From Phellopilus nigrolimitatus (Eukaryota; Basidiomycota; Agaricomycetes; Hymenochaetales; Hymenochaetaceae): a stretch of DNA of 64,000 nt. Made by a program: the position numbers and the translations under genes. The first letter of the stretch is position 1; every line of letters begins with the position of its first letter. Below, one piece after another: positions 33,282-43,994 of the stretch. Under the pieces are notes generated by a model. That model made no database searches. It worked only from the letters and a program-made list of their open reading frames with translations, and was not told the DNA's origin. The DNA lies in the NCBI GenBank assembly GCA_021029095.1, contig JAJOHG010000050.1, positions 62,001 to 126,000 of the forward strand. Reading direction: 5' to 3'.

Positions 33282-34760
33282 ATGCAAACGGCGGCTTTTT
33301 CGCCTTCATCGATTCCTCGAATACTATGGGAACGAAATAGGTCCAGTCTAGAATTGGACGATGTCAAAATTAACCTCCAGCTCGACATCATCGCCGGGAT
33401 AGGCCGACTGATTACCAGGTGCGAAACGAGGTTGTTCGAAGGATGCCTGCAGGATCTCCACTTCCCAGAACTTGAGGAAACGGTTGATCGCTGCCTCGAT
33501 CCAGACGACTTGACAGTCAGCTTGTTCGACCGAGTCCGCTCACTAGAACCGGGTTATAGTCCATTTACCCCGCATCCTGACCGCACTACTGAAGAAGATT
33601 TGGCCGCAGAAGATAACCTGCAGAATCCTCTGGCCAAATTCAAGTATCATCTCTTGGATGCCTTCTTCCGTGTAAACGACGAGAGAGAAGCGATGTTCGT
33701 TACGATAGACGGACAAGGAGTACTCCATAAAAATGTCGACATGATGAAGAAGTGGTTCAACGAGAACGACGAGTTCTTGGCGGTTGGTTTCTTTGTTACT
33801 CTAGCCGCTTAGTGTTCGAGACTGACTGATTTCGAATGCAGGACTTGAGCGTTCTGTGCCATACAACGTGTGGAGGCCCATCACGTTCCACGGAGCACAT
33901 GACCACGACTTGGGCCGTTCCGCATTACAATGCGAGCCGAAAACGTTTTTTTGCAAACGGACTCATGAATCTTATGGTTACTTACAAAAAGGGTAGATCG
34001 ATCACAGGACTTGACGATCTCATTCTGAAAGTCTTACCCCGAAAAGTCACCCGACTTATCATGATTTACCTTGCCATCGTTCGGCCTGCACTGGCCCTGC
34101 AGAATTAGCCTTGGTGAAATGGCGTTTCTTCTCCCAACACGCCCGTGCAGGCCGACGCGTGGCTCCGCGATTGCTGTTCGCACCAACTTCTTAGCGTTCA
34201 AGTATCCGAAAGATGTCGTGATCGTTTCCGATGTGGCTCTGCGGCTGTTCGTAAGCGCGTATTGAAGCTCCTAGAATCCGCGCCGGAGGTTGCACCGCCC
34301 GCACCTGCCAAGGTTATGGTTTAAACACAAGTTGGTCACGATGTTCACGACAACTATGAGCTTATATCGCCTTGTCCAACTTTTTCTACGTCTGCGTCTG
34401 CGGAATGATAAGTCCATCACAATGTCAGACTGGAGGGTGGAGACGCTCACTCAACAGCAAATTGAATGTGCCTGCGAATATAATTTCCTGCCGACATTAT
34501 TTGACCGATTCTCGTCTGTCCGCTCGTATGATTTCCCCTGCAGATGCAGCAGTAGATGCAGACGCGTCCATTTTCACCTTTGAATCAGTCTTGGCCGTAC
34601 ATGGGCATACAGCCACCCATCTGCGCATGATGCTGGGTGCGTGTTCGATATCGAGATTAGGTTCGGTGCCCCTGATCGTAGACTACGTCTTACGGTTCGA
34701 AGGCCTTTGCTTGATAGGATACTCCTTGATGGTCAGATGATGCGCTGGCCTGTTGTACCT
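33282..34760 (+). pseudogene. Fragment of a large helicase-associated mobile-element protein
   Basis: An open frame at 33282-33812 (DDVKINLQLDIIAGI, EETVDRCLDPDDLTVSLFDR, DGQGVLHKNVDMMKKW) is followed, after an intron ending TGCAG at 33841, by DLSVLCHTTCGGPSRSTEH. RFFANGLMNLMVTYKKGRSI, RKVTRLIMIYLAIVRPAL and, with stops, DILQ-WPYMGIQPP come next. The GGP-RGTE / YKGMSITG / LP--V--L---Y---VRP pattern recalls the C-terminal part of long Agaricomycete proteins that carry a RecQ-like helicase. That assignment is from memory and tentative. After 34108 stops and frame changes accumulate, so the copy is dead. Confidence 0.45.
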
Positions 34761-34801
34761 GTAGAGGGACTGGTTTAAGCCCGCATATCTGACCACTTTT
34801 A

Positions 34802-36002
34802 CAGTCAAACTTCTGCTAATGCATAGACCTCCGTGAAAGGAATTTGTATGCATTACGAGAGGTTATGCACTACGATAAATGCACAAATTGATACGTAATT
34901 TAAACACTTGCCTATAGGTGACATATAATAGGGAAATTGAAGCAGCTGGATAACAGTTTTTCTACCACATAGAACTTGTCTTTCATTTGTGTTTTGTGCT
35001 TACTCCTATCCGCTCAGTCCGTAGTTGCAACCCAATCTTGCAAAGATGGCCGCAAGCCTGCTGAAACATCGGCTCAGAGCAACACACACAGAGCCGCTCC
35101 AGCTCTACAGTAGGACCTCTTGTTAAGTTTGACCCTGAGCCTAAGCTTAACGGCAAGTCAAGCTTATCCGCGGCCTTACATAATTACATAAAAATAGCAA
35201 ATTTTTCCTACTTACTGCGAGAAAAACTCCCTAATGTCAGTCTGCTCAAGAGATCCATTGATATCTCTGCGAAGCTCATTTCTGATTTTGTGCAAAATTA
35301 TCTCCGGGGCAGAACTGAAAGAATCGACCAAGTTTTGCAAGTGCCTAACAAGCTCTTTAGACATGTTAGGAAAAGACAAGAATTGCAGTACTAAATCAAC
35401 CACAGTGACTCTCCAAAAACTAATGTAAGCAACCTGTCGTTAAGCTTATTCCCAATTAATTTTTCAAAAATATGGCTAAGCGTTAAGCGTATTGCACATT
35501 TAAGCTTAACATGCTTCTTTTTCGGTTCTACCGTGTCCGTGGACACAAAATCTCAAACTTATTGACAAGCTTAACCACAGGTAAGCTTAACGAGAGGTCC
35601 TACTGTATTACGGACTGGCACGTTGCACCTGGCAATACTAACGGTTCGCAGGGCAGCTCATCGTCTACTCCATTGACCTTGCCACCTTCAGCTTCCACAT
35701 ATTGATGTGAGCTTGCTCTACAACTTCCTGGTCGGTCCATTCTTCCTCCGCAGGTGAAAATACCTTGTCATGAAGATGTGTGAGAACGCGAAATAGGGTT
35801 GTTAAAATTTTCGTGCAGGCGAGACACCTCACATAATGCATATCCCCATTAAAATTACTGCATATAGGTATGCATTATGCATTATGAATTTTATGCATTA
35901 TCTTATAGGTATTTTCTAACTACCGACTCGGTGGAAGCTGAAGTCTATGCATTTTGGGAGGTTATGCAGCATGAGGAGTATGCATTAGCAGAAGTTCGAC
36001 TG
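34802..36002. mobile_element. Pogo-like non-autonomous element, TA flanked
   Basis: The ends are inverted: CAGTCAAACTTCTGCTAATG on the left and, reverse complemented, CAGTCGAACTTCTGCTAATG on the right. TA sits on both sides (34800-34801 and 36003-36004). TA targets and CAGT-starting ends suit the pogo/Fot1 branch of Tc1-mariner. TGCATTA motifs are repeated inside both ends. There is no intact transposase. A second element is nested inside. Confidence 0.8.
35108..35605. mobile_element. Nested 498-bp TA-flanked MITE
   Basis: Inverted ends are CAGTAGGACCTCTTGTTAAG on the left and CAGTAGGACCTCTCGTTAAG (reverse complemented) on the right, differing at one base in 20. TA flanks both ends (35106-35107 and 35606-35607). 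AAGCTTAA motifs recur near both ends. The interior has a small minus frame (35212-35403) of no recognised family. It was inserted into the older element at 34802-36002. Confidence 0.85.
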
Positions 36003-36224
36003 TATGAATGTACTTTTGAGATGAAGTGTAGCCTAATGTGGTACAAATTACCTTACGTAACATGGTTCCAAACTGCGCACTCGCGGTTCGGACTGTTTCC
36101 TAAATATAGCGATCAAATTCCACGACGGCTGATGCGTGCCGCATCCACGTATGAAGGCGCGCTTTCAATTTGAATTGTTTAAAAAGGATCAGCTATCTTT
36201 CATCAGTCTACCACTACTCGCGCT

Positions 36225-37205
36225 TTTTTCGATCGTTATCTAACTATTTGACGAACTATCTCCACTGAAGCTTTTGGCGAGACCCTCCAGTGCATAACCA
36301 AGGTCAAGCTCGATAAGCTCGAAGCGTACGCTGCGCATGCGTCGAATCCTGTTGCAGACGCTAAGCCATGCAGCAAAGGCAATCTCATTACGCGCTTGTT
36401 GGGGACATGAAGGCCTGGTCAAGCCCATGGTCATCCGATATGAACCCTAGTTGACATGGAAAGGTATCTGGAACAAGTTCGGCGTGACCCAGGGTTTTTT
36501 TTTTCTTTCCTTCACAGTTATTCGAAAAAGGGATCTATCAGGCTGAAGCGCAGTTTGAGTTTGAGAGCACGCGCTATGTCTCCTCACCGACTGGCTTGAA
36601 GATCTTAGCACGCAACGATATATCTGTTCCTATCGAAGGCAAGAGCACTCTGACTCAAGATGGTTCTGAGAAGGTCAGCAAGAAGGAGACACCCAAACAG
36701 AAGGAGAAGAAGCTCGAGACACTCATCTTCGATACGAAAGAGATTGATGCCAGTGCTCTCTAGGCGTACTTGAAGGATCTCTTCCCGTCGAAGGGGGCGC
36801 AGGAAACACTAGAAAAGCTGCGCAAACAGATTAAGAAGATCTCTGAGGACCTACCCAAGCATACGATCCAGTCGAGTGAGATCGAAAATGTCATCGAGTC
36901 CGTTCTTCAGTCCAATGACCTCTCTGGCGACAAGCAGGCGACGCCGACCGAAATCATACCATCGTGAAGGAGCTCGCGAGCGTACTCAATATGCAACTTT
37001 CATTAATCAAGTCATGGAGCTGGCCATCGGAAAGCGTGCTTCTCAAGCCCCGGCGCCATCTGAACGAGAATCCCCCTTCCCCCCTCCCGCATTTCTTCCT
37101 CGACGCGGAAATGATAACCTGCTTACTTCTTCACTACCTTCGGCTGGTTTGGTCCAACGAATACAAGGATAGCTTCAAGCTTCTCCGGTCGATCAGGATC
37201 TGGAA
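36225..37205 (+). pseudogene. Unknown Agaricomycete family, degenerate copy B
   Basis: This is a diverged copy of 21800-22784 in the same order, including the short RPN6-like lead-in (CGATCGTTATCTAACTATTT, compare 21790). It keeps longer open stretches: DISVPIEGKSTLTQDG, FDTKEIDASAL, LEKLRKQIKKISEDLPK, IENVIESVLQSNDLSGDKQA, VLNMQLSLIKSWSWPSE and LLLHYLRLVWSNEYKDSFK. A stop follows DASAL and a frameshift separates the DKQAT and VKELAS parts. The family function is unknown. This and copy A would be a useful query pair. Confidence 0.55.
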
Positions 37206-37774
37206 GCTGCCTAACTGGAACTTTGTGTCATACAGACACTCGGCACTACCTCTGGATACAATGATAATTCAATTAGATTACCGTTCAGACGATTTGATCT
37301 CACTAAAGTATATCCCTGCGATTTTGTCCGACGACAGATTCGAGGTTAGTTGTAACTTTCCTTGCACTATACCTTGCTTGTTCAATCGACGAACGTCCGC
37401 TCAGCTCGACCTTGCAAGTTCTGCCAATTTCACTCGCACCGCATCCCGCGCGTTGATTTGACAACATCGAACTCGAGTGACACCTCTCTCTAATCTTACG
37501 GTTTCCTTCGACTAACTTTCTCGCTGCTCTATCTTGGAAAACTCACACAGTCTCACTTAGCCCGCGTCTTTCTCTCTACGTACTCTTTTCCTATCCCTAC
37601 GTATTCGTCGGCATGCTTCCTTCCAGCGGCATGTTTTCCCTTCGTGCTTTCTCGTGTTCGTCGCTCTCGCTCTCGGTCCACTCGCGCCGAGCGCGTCGTC
37701 TGACCTGGACTGATACGAGTATTTACCGCAAGTCCCCCGAGCAACGACTCATATGCGAGAAGGCCACACTCGCT

Positions 37775-38142
37775 ATGGGGAACTCCTTATACGGTTCTAC
37801 TTTTGTCGATGCTGTGATCAGGTGAGTTTAAAATTCCTTTGATTTCTTGTCATAGTCATACTTCGATCGACGTCCTCAGGTCACCTATACACGAGGGAGG
37901 ATACGGTCAAGGAGGCGTTCCTGATTTCAGAAACCATCTCACCGTTAAATACCATCGTATGATAATTCTTTCGGATGGCGAAGTGGAACATGCCTCTACC
38001 ACTGAGCATGTAATCTTCAAGAAGGAGAAGGAGTTGATATTGGTGCGTGTATTTCGGTATCCTTGATGCCTTCGAGACTGACAAAGTTACGGCAGAGGGG
38101 AGACAAATGGGTGGAGGTCTACCAGCCGGTTGATTTTTGAGG
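37775..38142 (+). CDS. Possible small spliced gene of unknown function
   Basis: The ATG at 37775 (MGNSLYGSTFVDAVI) joins through GTGAGT at 37822 and a CTCAG acceptor to SPIHEGGYGQGGVPDF, HRMIILSDGEVEHAS and KKEKELIL. A second intron (GTGCGTG...ACGGCAG) leads to RGDKWVEVYQPVDF and a TGA. Junctions are canonical, but the protein is only about 90 residues and matches nothing I know. It could be a gene fragment like its neighbours. Confidence 0.35.
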
Positions 38143-39320
38143 GACGTGTCTCGAGACCCTGTTACTTCTTGTCTTGTTTTTGCTGCCTGCATTATGTCTT
38201 GATGTTTTGTTGCTTTCGCGCTATGCGATCTCCCTATTTTGCCTTAATTTTTGTTGTTTTTGTGCTCTTGGTCCCTAGCCTCCTAAAAAAAGCTGCCCGC
38301 ACTTCCTGCTATACCGCTCTGAAGTATGTACATTTACTGCTGCGAACTATGTACTAAATCGCGTTATGATACTGGTAAACATATCTAACTATGCTGGTTA
38401 ATTGTTTGAAACACTCTCGTCTTAGCGTTTCTGCTTTCAGAACATGGATTTGTGCCCATTCTTTCCGTCGCATGTTTTTCCATTGAATTACTCTACGTCA
38501 TGCGTAGATCGGCATCGAAGGGTGCCTGACCAACTTTAAAGCTTAATGAAGGAATATTACGATTCCTGCAAAGGGATCGTCCTTTCCACTTTCACGTTTT
38601 TGATTGCAGTGGCTGTGCATTTTGTCATGGTCACCATTACAAAAAAGTGTACAAAATATTTTCTTACTATCGACTCTCGACATCGCCACAGGGCACTGCC
38701 ACTTGTCACACTCTTCCTGGTGGGCTTTCCCTTGTGTATTCGGCCTGAATTTCTTCCCTCTCCTTCGATAGCCTTTGTTTTTTTGTTTTAGGCTCTGTGG
38801 TGCATGTAGGCTTCACGTCTGTCAATAAATATGTTTGTACCTGTCATTACTGTGTGCATATAAAAGCTTGATTTAGTTTTTTATTATGAAGGCCATGTCT
38901 AAGCTATACATCCATGTATAATTTTGTGTAGCTGAGCGATATGTACATGTAAAAGCTGATCGGCTGGGCACTATTCTGATGACAACAAACTTGAGCCTCT
39001 TATTTTCCAACGTGAAGGTGGAACACACCGAGAGGTGTGAACACTAGAAAACAGACAGGAGAAAAAACTGTAATTCGAGTGAGCGAAGACGAAGCTCGAA
39101 TTACAGTGTGCGCGCATATTAATACGTTACGAAAAAGGAAGATGATCGACGCTGATTAATACTGTAGCCGGGAGGTTACAGAAGGCGTTCCTTGGACGAG
39201 TTGCGCGTGGATTCCCAGAAGCCCAGTGTATTGGTGTGCAAACAGTTAAAAGTACATATTACAGTAAAACAAAAGCGCCGTCCAGACCAAATAGATGATT
39301 AGATATTCCTATTCTAATTT
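38143..39320. other. AT-rich intergenic DNA with dispersed-repeat copy and a hairpin
   Basis: 38546-38740 is the uninterrupted copy of the repeat split by the MITE at 27.9 kb. 39068-39079 and 39095-39106 are 12-bp inverted repeats (CTGTAATTCGAG/CTCGAATTACAG) with a 15-base loop. I see no gene. Confidence 0.6.
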
Positions 39321-39321
39321 T

Positions 39322-40314
39322 CTACGACCCGTCCTCTGCCTCCGACTCCGAATGATCTAGCTCGGCATGCACTGAGAAGCTCAGTCGCCTCTGCGTTTTG
39401 GGTGCCTTCCGGCCTCCGATATACTTAAGAAAAGGCCACCAGTTCAATATTCATAACAAGAAGATGACAAGAAAGACGTACCGCTGCTCTTGGCAGACGA
39501 AGCTCTCGGACGCGCCCTCCCAGTCGTCCAGGACATACTTCTCGCGCGAGCCAGGCCCGTCCTCCTCTTCCTTGTCCGGACCGAAAAGGTTGAGCGGGAG
39601 CTGCGCATGGCTCACCCCCGCGTACGTCGTCACGCACCGTGGGTTCACGAGGATCCGCGCCGCGCGGAATATGCTGTTCGGGATGGAGAACGCGTACGCC
39701 AGCGCATCGTCCTCGCCTGCCGCGGCGTCGTCCGCCTCGCCCTCCCCCGTGTCCGGCATCGCGTCGAAGTCCGAGCCCACGTTTGCGTGCCCGCCCCCTC
39801 GTCTGCGCGCCTTCCACGCTCGCCCTCTACGTGCTTTGCTTGCTCGTCCTCTACGCGCCTTGCTTGCTCGTCCCTGCGCGATTTGCTTCTTCGCCCTCCT
39901 CCACAGCCTCCTCCGCAGCCTCCTCCGCGCACTTCGCGCGCCTCCGGCGTGCGTCAGCACTGGGTGCGACTGCGGCCTCCACGGGTTTCCCCGCGCCCCA
40001 TCAGAGAATGAATACAAGCCCGAGCCCGCCGCGGCCAGCAGTAGCCTTGTTCACCGCGCCCGCACAACTGCTGACGGTGCGCACGCCCTCACGCGCGGCG
40101 CTCAGCCAGATGTCGTGGCAGAAGTACGCCTGCGAGCTGTCGAGGCACGGCGCGTCTGGCCGCGCAGCACGCGCGGACCGTCGGCACGTATTTCGTTTTT
40201 GATTAGGTCGATGAGCTCGCTGATCTCGAGCGCTCCTCTCTCTGCGGGCTCACGGGCCACAGAACCAGAATGACAAGATAGAAAGCGATAATCGAAAAAC
40301 ACCATTTCCGCCAT
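39322..40314 (-). CDS. Unrecognised protein, probably degraded
   Basis: The minus strand reads MAEMVFFDYRFLSCHSGS and ALEISELIDLIKNEIRADGP. In shifted frames it continues SSQAYFCHDIWLSAAREGV and TVSSCAGAVNKATA. A basic repeat region (RASKARRG twice, encoded by a ~24-bp direct repeat near 39820-39870) follows, and then an acidic part with FRAARILVNPRCVTTYAGVS, QLPLNLFGPDKEEED and REKYVLDDWEG. A clean intron (GTACGTC...CTTAAG, about 39425-39479) joins FVCQEQ to YIGGRKAPKTQRRLSFS and SESEAEDGS-stop. The 3' half looks like a real exon pair; the 5' half needs frameshifts, so it may be another host-gene fragment. Function unknown. Confidence 0.4.
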
Positions 40315-41236
40315 ACGCGTGCAAACTCCGTGGACGGCGCAGTCGCGACGAGCACCTGCCGGAATCTTGAAAGGTCACGGCTAAGGAGATATCATTTCGC
40401 GTGCGAAACTTGAACTTAAGGCGCTGTGTGTGTCCGCGTGGAAGACCTTCAGCATGGGTACGCATTTGCAAAAGACTTGCACCAAATGTATTCTATCGTT
40501 GAGGAATGATATTGCCTGCTTAGCAGGTGAATACGTGTTGTCGGTGTGCTGTCGGTGTACTGAAGAACGAAACATTGAGCGCGAGATTGAAACATAAATG
40601 GACACGATAGACGAGCGAGTGATAAAAGCCTTTTATGGAGGGTGAACCGCCACCAACACCAATTGCAAAGTGCTGCGAGTCAGCCAGCCAAAAGTACGTC
40701 CTTCGTTCCCCCGACGAGCTTTCATAACAAGTACTGTCAACAACGCACTTTCAACCGAGTAGAGCAGCTTTAGCGTCGACCACAAAGATAGAAGAGACTC
40801 GGACGTAGCTGACCTTGAAAATCTAAACTTGCCTCTTCCTCCAGCAGATATCAGAGCCCCGTTGCTTCTCAAGTATGTTTAGAATCGGGACGATTGTTGA
40901 AATGCCAGTGTCTCGTTAGTAGTCTTATTCTCTTTGGAGAGCTCAGCCTAGAATCCTTCCTCGGTACAGTGGAATCGAAGAATATTGCATTAAGGTGAAA
41001 ACTAGATCCTAGGCTCACAATGAAACCTCTTCGTCTCAATTTTGATATACATTCAGGCTACTCACAGCCTACTTGGATACAAATAATGCGTCCCATCCTG
41101 GACCGGTCGGTTGGATACGGTAGTCGGTCTGGAACAATGAACACAATGAACATAATGAAAACCAGAACAAGACGAATACAACCCAACCAGCACTTCAATC
41201 CGCTTCCGCTTCCACTTCCACATCCTACCACACCAC
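40315..41236. other. Intergenic, no gene recognised
   Basis: Short frames occur on both strands (for example 40381-40605 minus) without recognised domains. The last ~200 bases probably contain the promoter of the SAP-domain gene. Confidence 0.45.
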
Positions 41237-41803
41237 ATGGATTCGCCTGCGCTCCCATCTGAGGTCCAAATCAAGGAGCTGGCATACCACGAGTTGAGGA
41301 TGCTCGCAAGGGTGAGTCTTGCATCTCCGTCGCTGTCTCTGCTCGGTACTGATTAGTATGCAGAAACATGGCTTGAAAGCCACGGGGCTGCGAGAGCAAC
41401 TCCGAGAGCGGTTACTCCAATGGCGTGCGGAGATCGGGTATGTTCTGGTTTTCTATCTCGTGCTTATATATCGTATGTTGACGCCATTTTTGCATCCGCT
41501 GCAGGTTCGAGGACAACATAGACGACTACAATGCCAACTCCAGCTCCGAATCTGGGGCCGCCAAGGAGAACATCGGAGTTATGGTCCAAGAACCTGCTGC
41601 GCGGAAGCGCAAGGCTGAGGAATTGGAGTCGGATGGTGAGTCTCTTCATCGTCATCAACACTAAGCCCGCGTTTCTAGCACATGAGCCCTCCGCAATCAT
41701 GGTTGCGGACAGCTTGCCGACGAGCAGCATAAGTCGAATGCTGAATGATCGTCAGGTATTCTGCCCATGCGTTATGCAGAAAAAGACAACAAGCACGAAG
41801 TAA
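41237..41803 (+). CDS. Small SAP-domain protein
   Basis: Exons 41237-41311, 41364-41437, 41505-41635 and 41679-41803 join at GT-AG sites to give 134 residues in one frame. The first ~50 residues (EVQIKELAYHELRMLARK, HGLKATGLREQLRERLLQW) form a SAP helix-extension-helix motif, which binds AT-rich scaffold DNA and occurs in chromatin and repair proteins. A Ser/Asp/Asn-rich linker with a basic ARKRKAEELESD patch follows, and a C-terminus without known domain. It may be a complete small protein or the 5' part of a longer parent, since many fragments surround it. No internal stop is seen. Confidence 0.6.
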
Positions 41804-43108
41804 AGACATTTTTTATCGTGACTCTTGATTGGGTTTTTCGGTGTTGCTTTCCGAAGGTGTACCTAGCAAATTTGGCTAGGATCATTTTGGATATGCACTT
41901 GCAATAGTCTGTCTTTCCGCCACTCAGCTAAGTCGATGAGTCATCTTGAGAGTATTGGAAAAGAGAGAAGCCCCAGATCACATGAAGCATCGTTTTCTAA
42001 CATCAGTGATATGAATTGCAGATTGCAATAATGCATACCTCTCCTGGACCTGCACGAGTATGATATTTCGCGTGCATCTCGTTCACAGTTGTGTACGAGT
42101 GCTTGAAAACGAATTGAACCAGTTTAGAGCGCCAATGAACAGCGTCTCCAGAACCCGCGCTTCTCCTTGGCCGCGCCAAACGACGTCGAGCACGCAAGAT
42201 CGAGATCAATGTCGAAGACGGTGTCGGAGATTCGACATCGAAAGCCGGTTCTTAAAGTCGTGTCGAGCTTTTCCTCGTCTGATTGCGAACGTTCCGATGC
42301 ACTCCTCGCGCATGAAGACTCATAGCTACGTGAAGTCTTCAACAACACGAGGTACTTGGCCAGGCAGAAACGAAACATATCATGCCTGACATCGCGCCTC
42401 CTACATCGGATAGCTGCAGCGCCGAATACGTCTGGCTCGGCGGCGCGACGCCCGCGGTCGCGTGCGAGCCTCCATGTAATGGGGTTCTGCTCATAAATGT
42501 GCCCAACAACGCAGTTTCGCTTACTCTAGCAACCTCTTGACCTCGTGCGTGAGCAAGTCGGGTCGCCTCCAGGGACAGGCGTACACACCGGGCACGCACG
42601 GAGCGTTTCGCAGCGGGAGATTTGCCAGAACGGCTCGCATAGGACGTATTAGGCTTGGGTCCCTGTCCTGCGTGGCAGCAGTGGTCGATGGTCAGATGGA
42701 ACTTGACGAGTTGAGGGCCAGCAGGTGTCTGATGGTGCTGCCGTCGAAGAAGGCGCACTAGCCAGAAATTCTACAAATAAAAGGAATACCTGGGTTTGGA
42801 TTCCGAAACTATTCGCAGTACGCTTTGCTCCTTGTGATGCAGCGGCAGGCAATTTTGGAAGACACTGCATCAGGAAAAACCTCCTTTCCGAAAGTCTCTG
42901 GAATATTTGAATTCATTTGGAATGACCAAAAATTCTCTTGAATGCCTTGAAATCGGAGAGAAGTGCCTGCGATTGTCGGGTTATGCGACAGAAGGCTAGA
43001 AGCGTGAAATGATCGCTCAACTAAGTCTATATGGACCGGCCCTAAACGACATCTCTGAGCTGGCATCCTCGCAACTTTTCACTCTGTCATAAACTGCTTT
43101 CATGACAC
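41804..43108. other. Intergenic, possible unplaced fragments
   Basis: A plus frame at about 42382-42540 (EYVWLGGATPAVACEPPC) looks protein-like but cannot be assigned. CCTAGC/GCTAGG arms at 41865-41883 form a small hairpin. Otherwise I see nothing supportable. Confidence 0.4.
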
Positions 43109-43116
43109 GCTGCAGG

Positions 43117-43986
43117 TAGTGCTGCCGGGAGGCAAGGTCGAGGTGACCTCCACCTTGATTAGTCAGCACCTCGATCACCTCAAGGTCGTCAAGGTCGTCC
43201 ACCTTGACAACCTCGCCTTGAGGTACCTTAAGGTGATTACCACCTTAGGAAATCATTTGTCATAATGAAGAATTCTAGTCACGAAGCGTCACAGAAAGAT
43301 CACCGTGCCATGTACCCGACGGGTACTGGTTTACACTAAGTTTCAGTACATAAATGATTGCCGATTTCTTTCTGGCTGAGATCGTGACAACCGTACTTCA
43401 CCTTACAGCATATCCGGAAAACCTTGTCAGTGTGTGTTTTCATTTTCGTTTTTTGTACGGTTTTCCCAAAGAGGAATTCCTTACCCAAAGTAGCAATCCT
43501 TACCCAAAATGGAACTCCTTACTGAATGCGGCCACCTACCTAAACAGGCGATGATTGACGTGTTGTTCGACACTGTGCGTGCTCGTTGTGTCGTGCCATC
43601 TTACTTGCTAACTCAAGAATTGTATAGATATCATTAGGGACATAGCCATTATTATAAAGCCAGATTCCGCGTTGCTTGATGTTCTCCCTGAGTACTTTGC
43701 CCTCCTCACGACACGGCTTACATGTGTCGATCATCCCCGGATATGGCAGTGGCCGCATTCAGTAAGGAGTTCCATTTTGGGTAAGGATTGCTACTTTGGG
43801 TAAGGAATTCCTCTTTGGGAAAACCGTACAAAAAACGAAAATGAAAACACACACTGACAAGGTTTTCCGGATATGCTGTAAGGTGACCTTAAGGCGACCT
43901 CAAGGTACCTCAAGGTGCCCGATTTGGTTAGTGCTTAAGGTAAGGTAAACCTTGCCTTAAGGTTACCTTGCCTCCCGGCAGCACTA
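43117..43986. mobile_element. 870-bp hAT-like non-autonomous element with 8-bp TSD
   Basis: A 22-bp perfect terminal inverted repeat begins TAGTGCTGCCGGGAGGCAAG at 43117 and is mirrored at 43965-43986. Identical 8-bp direct repeats GCTGCAGG flank it at 43109-43116 and 43987-43994. An 8-bp target and TAGTG ends are typical of hAT. AAGGT/ACCTT pentamers are densely repeated inside both ends. It encodes no transposase and contains a nested foldback element. The right flank reads into an eIF3a-like fragment. Confidence 0.9.
43398..43886. mobile_element. Foldback element with perfect 138-bp inverted arms
   Basis: 43398-43535 and 43749-43886 are exact reverse complements over 138 bases; I compared them base by base. 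They enclose a 213-bp loop with a minus frame (ENIKQRGIWLYNNGY) of unknown family that resembles a helix-turn-helix segment. Perfect arms in an otherwise decayed region point to recent origin or gene conversion between arms. I see no clear target duplication. It lies inside the hAT-like element at 43117-43986. Confidence 0.9.
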
Positions 43987-43994
43987 GCTGCAGG

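Noticed and set aside
39451..40017. Single long minus frame as a complete gene
   Set aside because: Its N-terminal half is repeat-driven Arg/Ala sequence. Protein-like readings upstream lie in other frames, so I annotate a degraded multi-exon gene.
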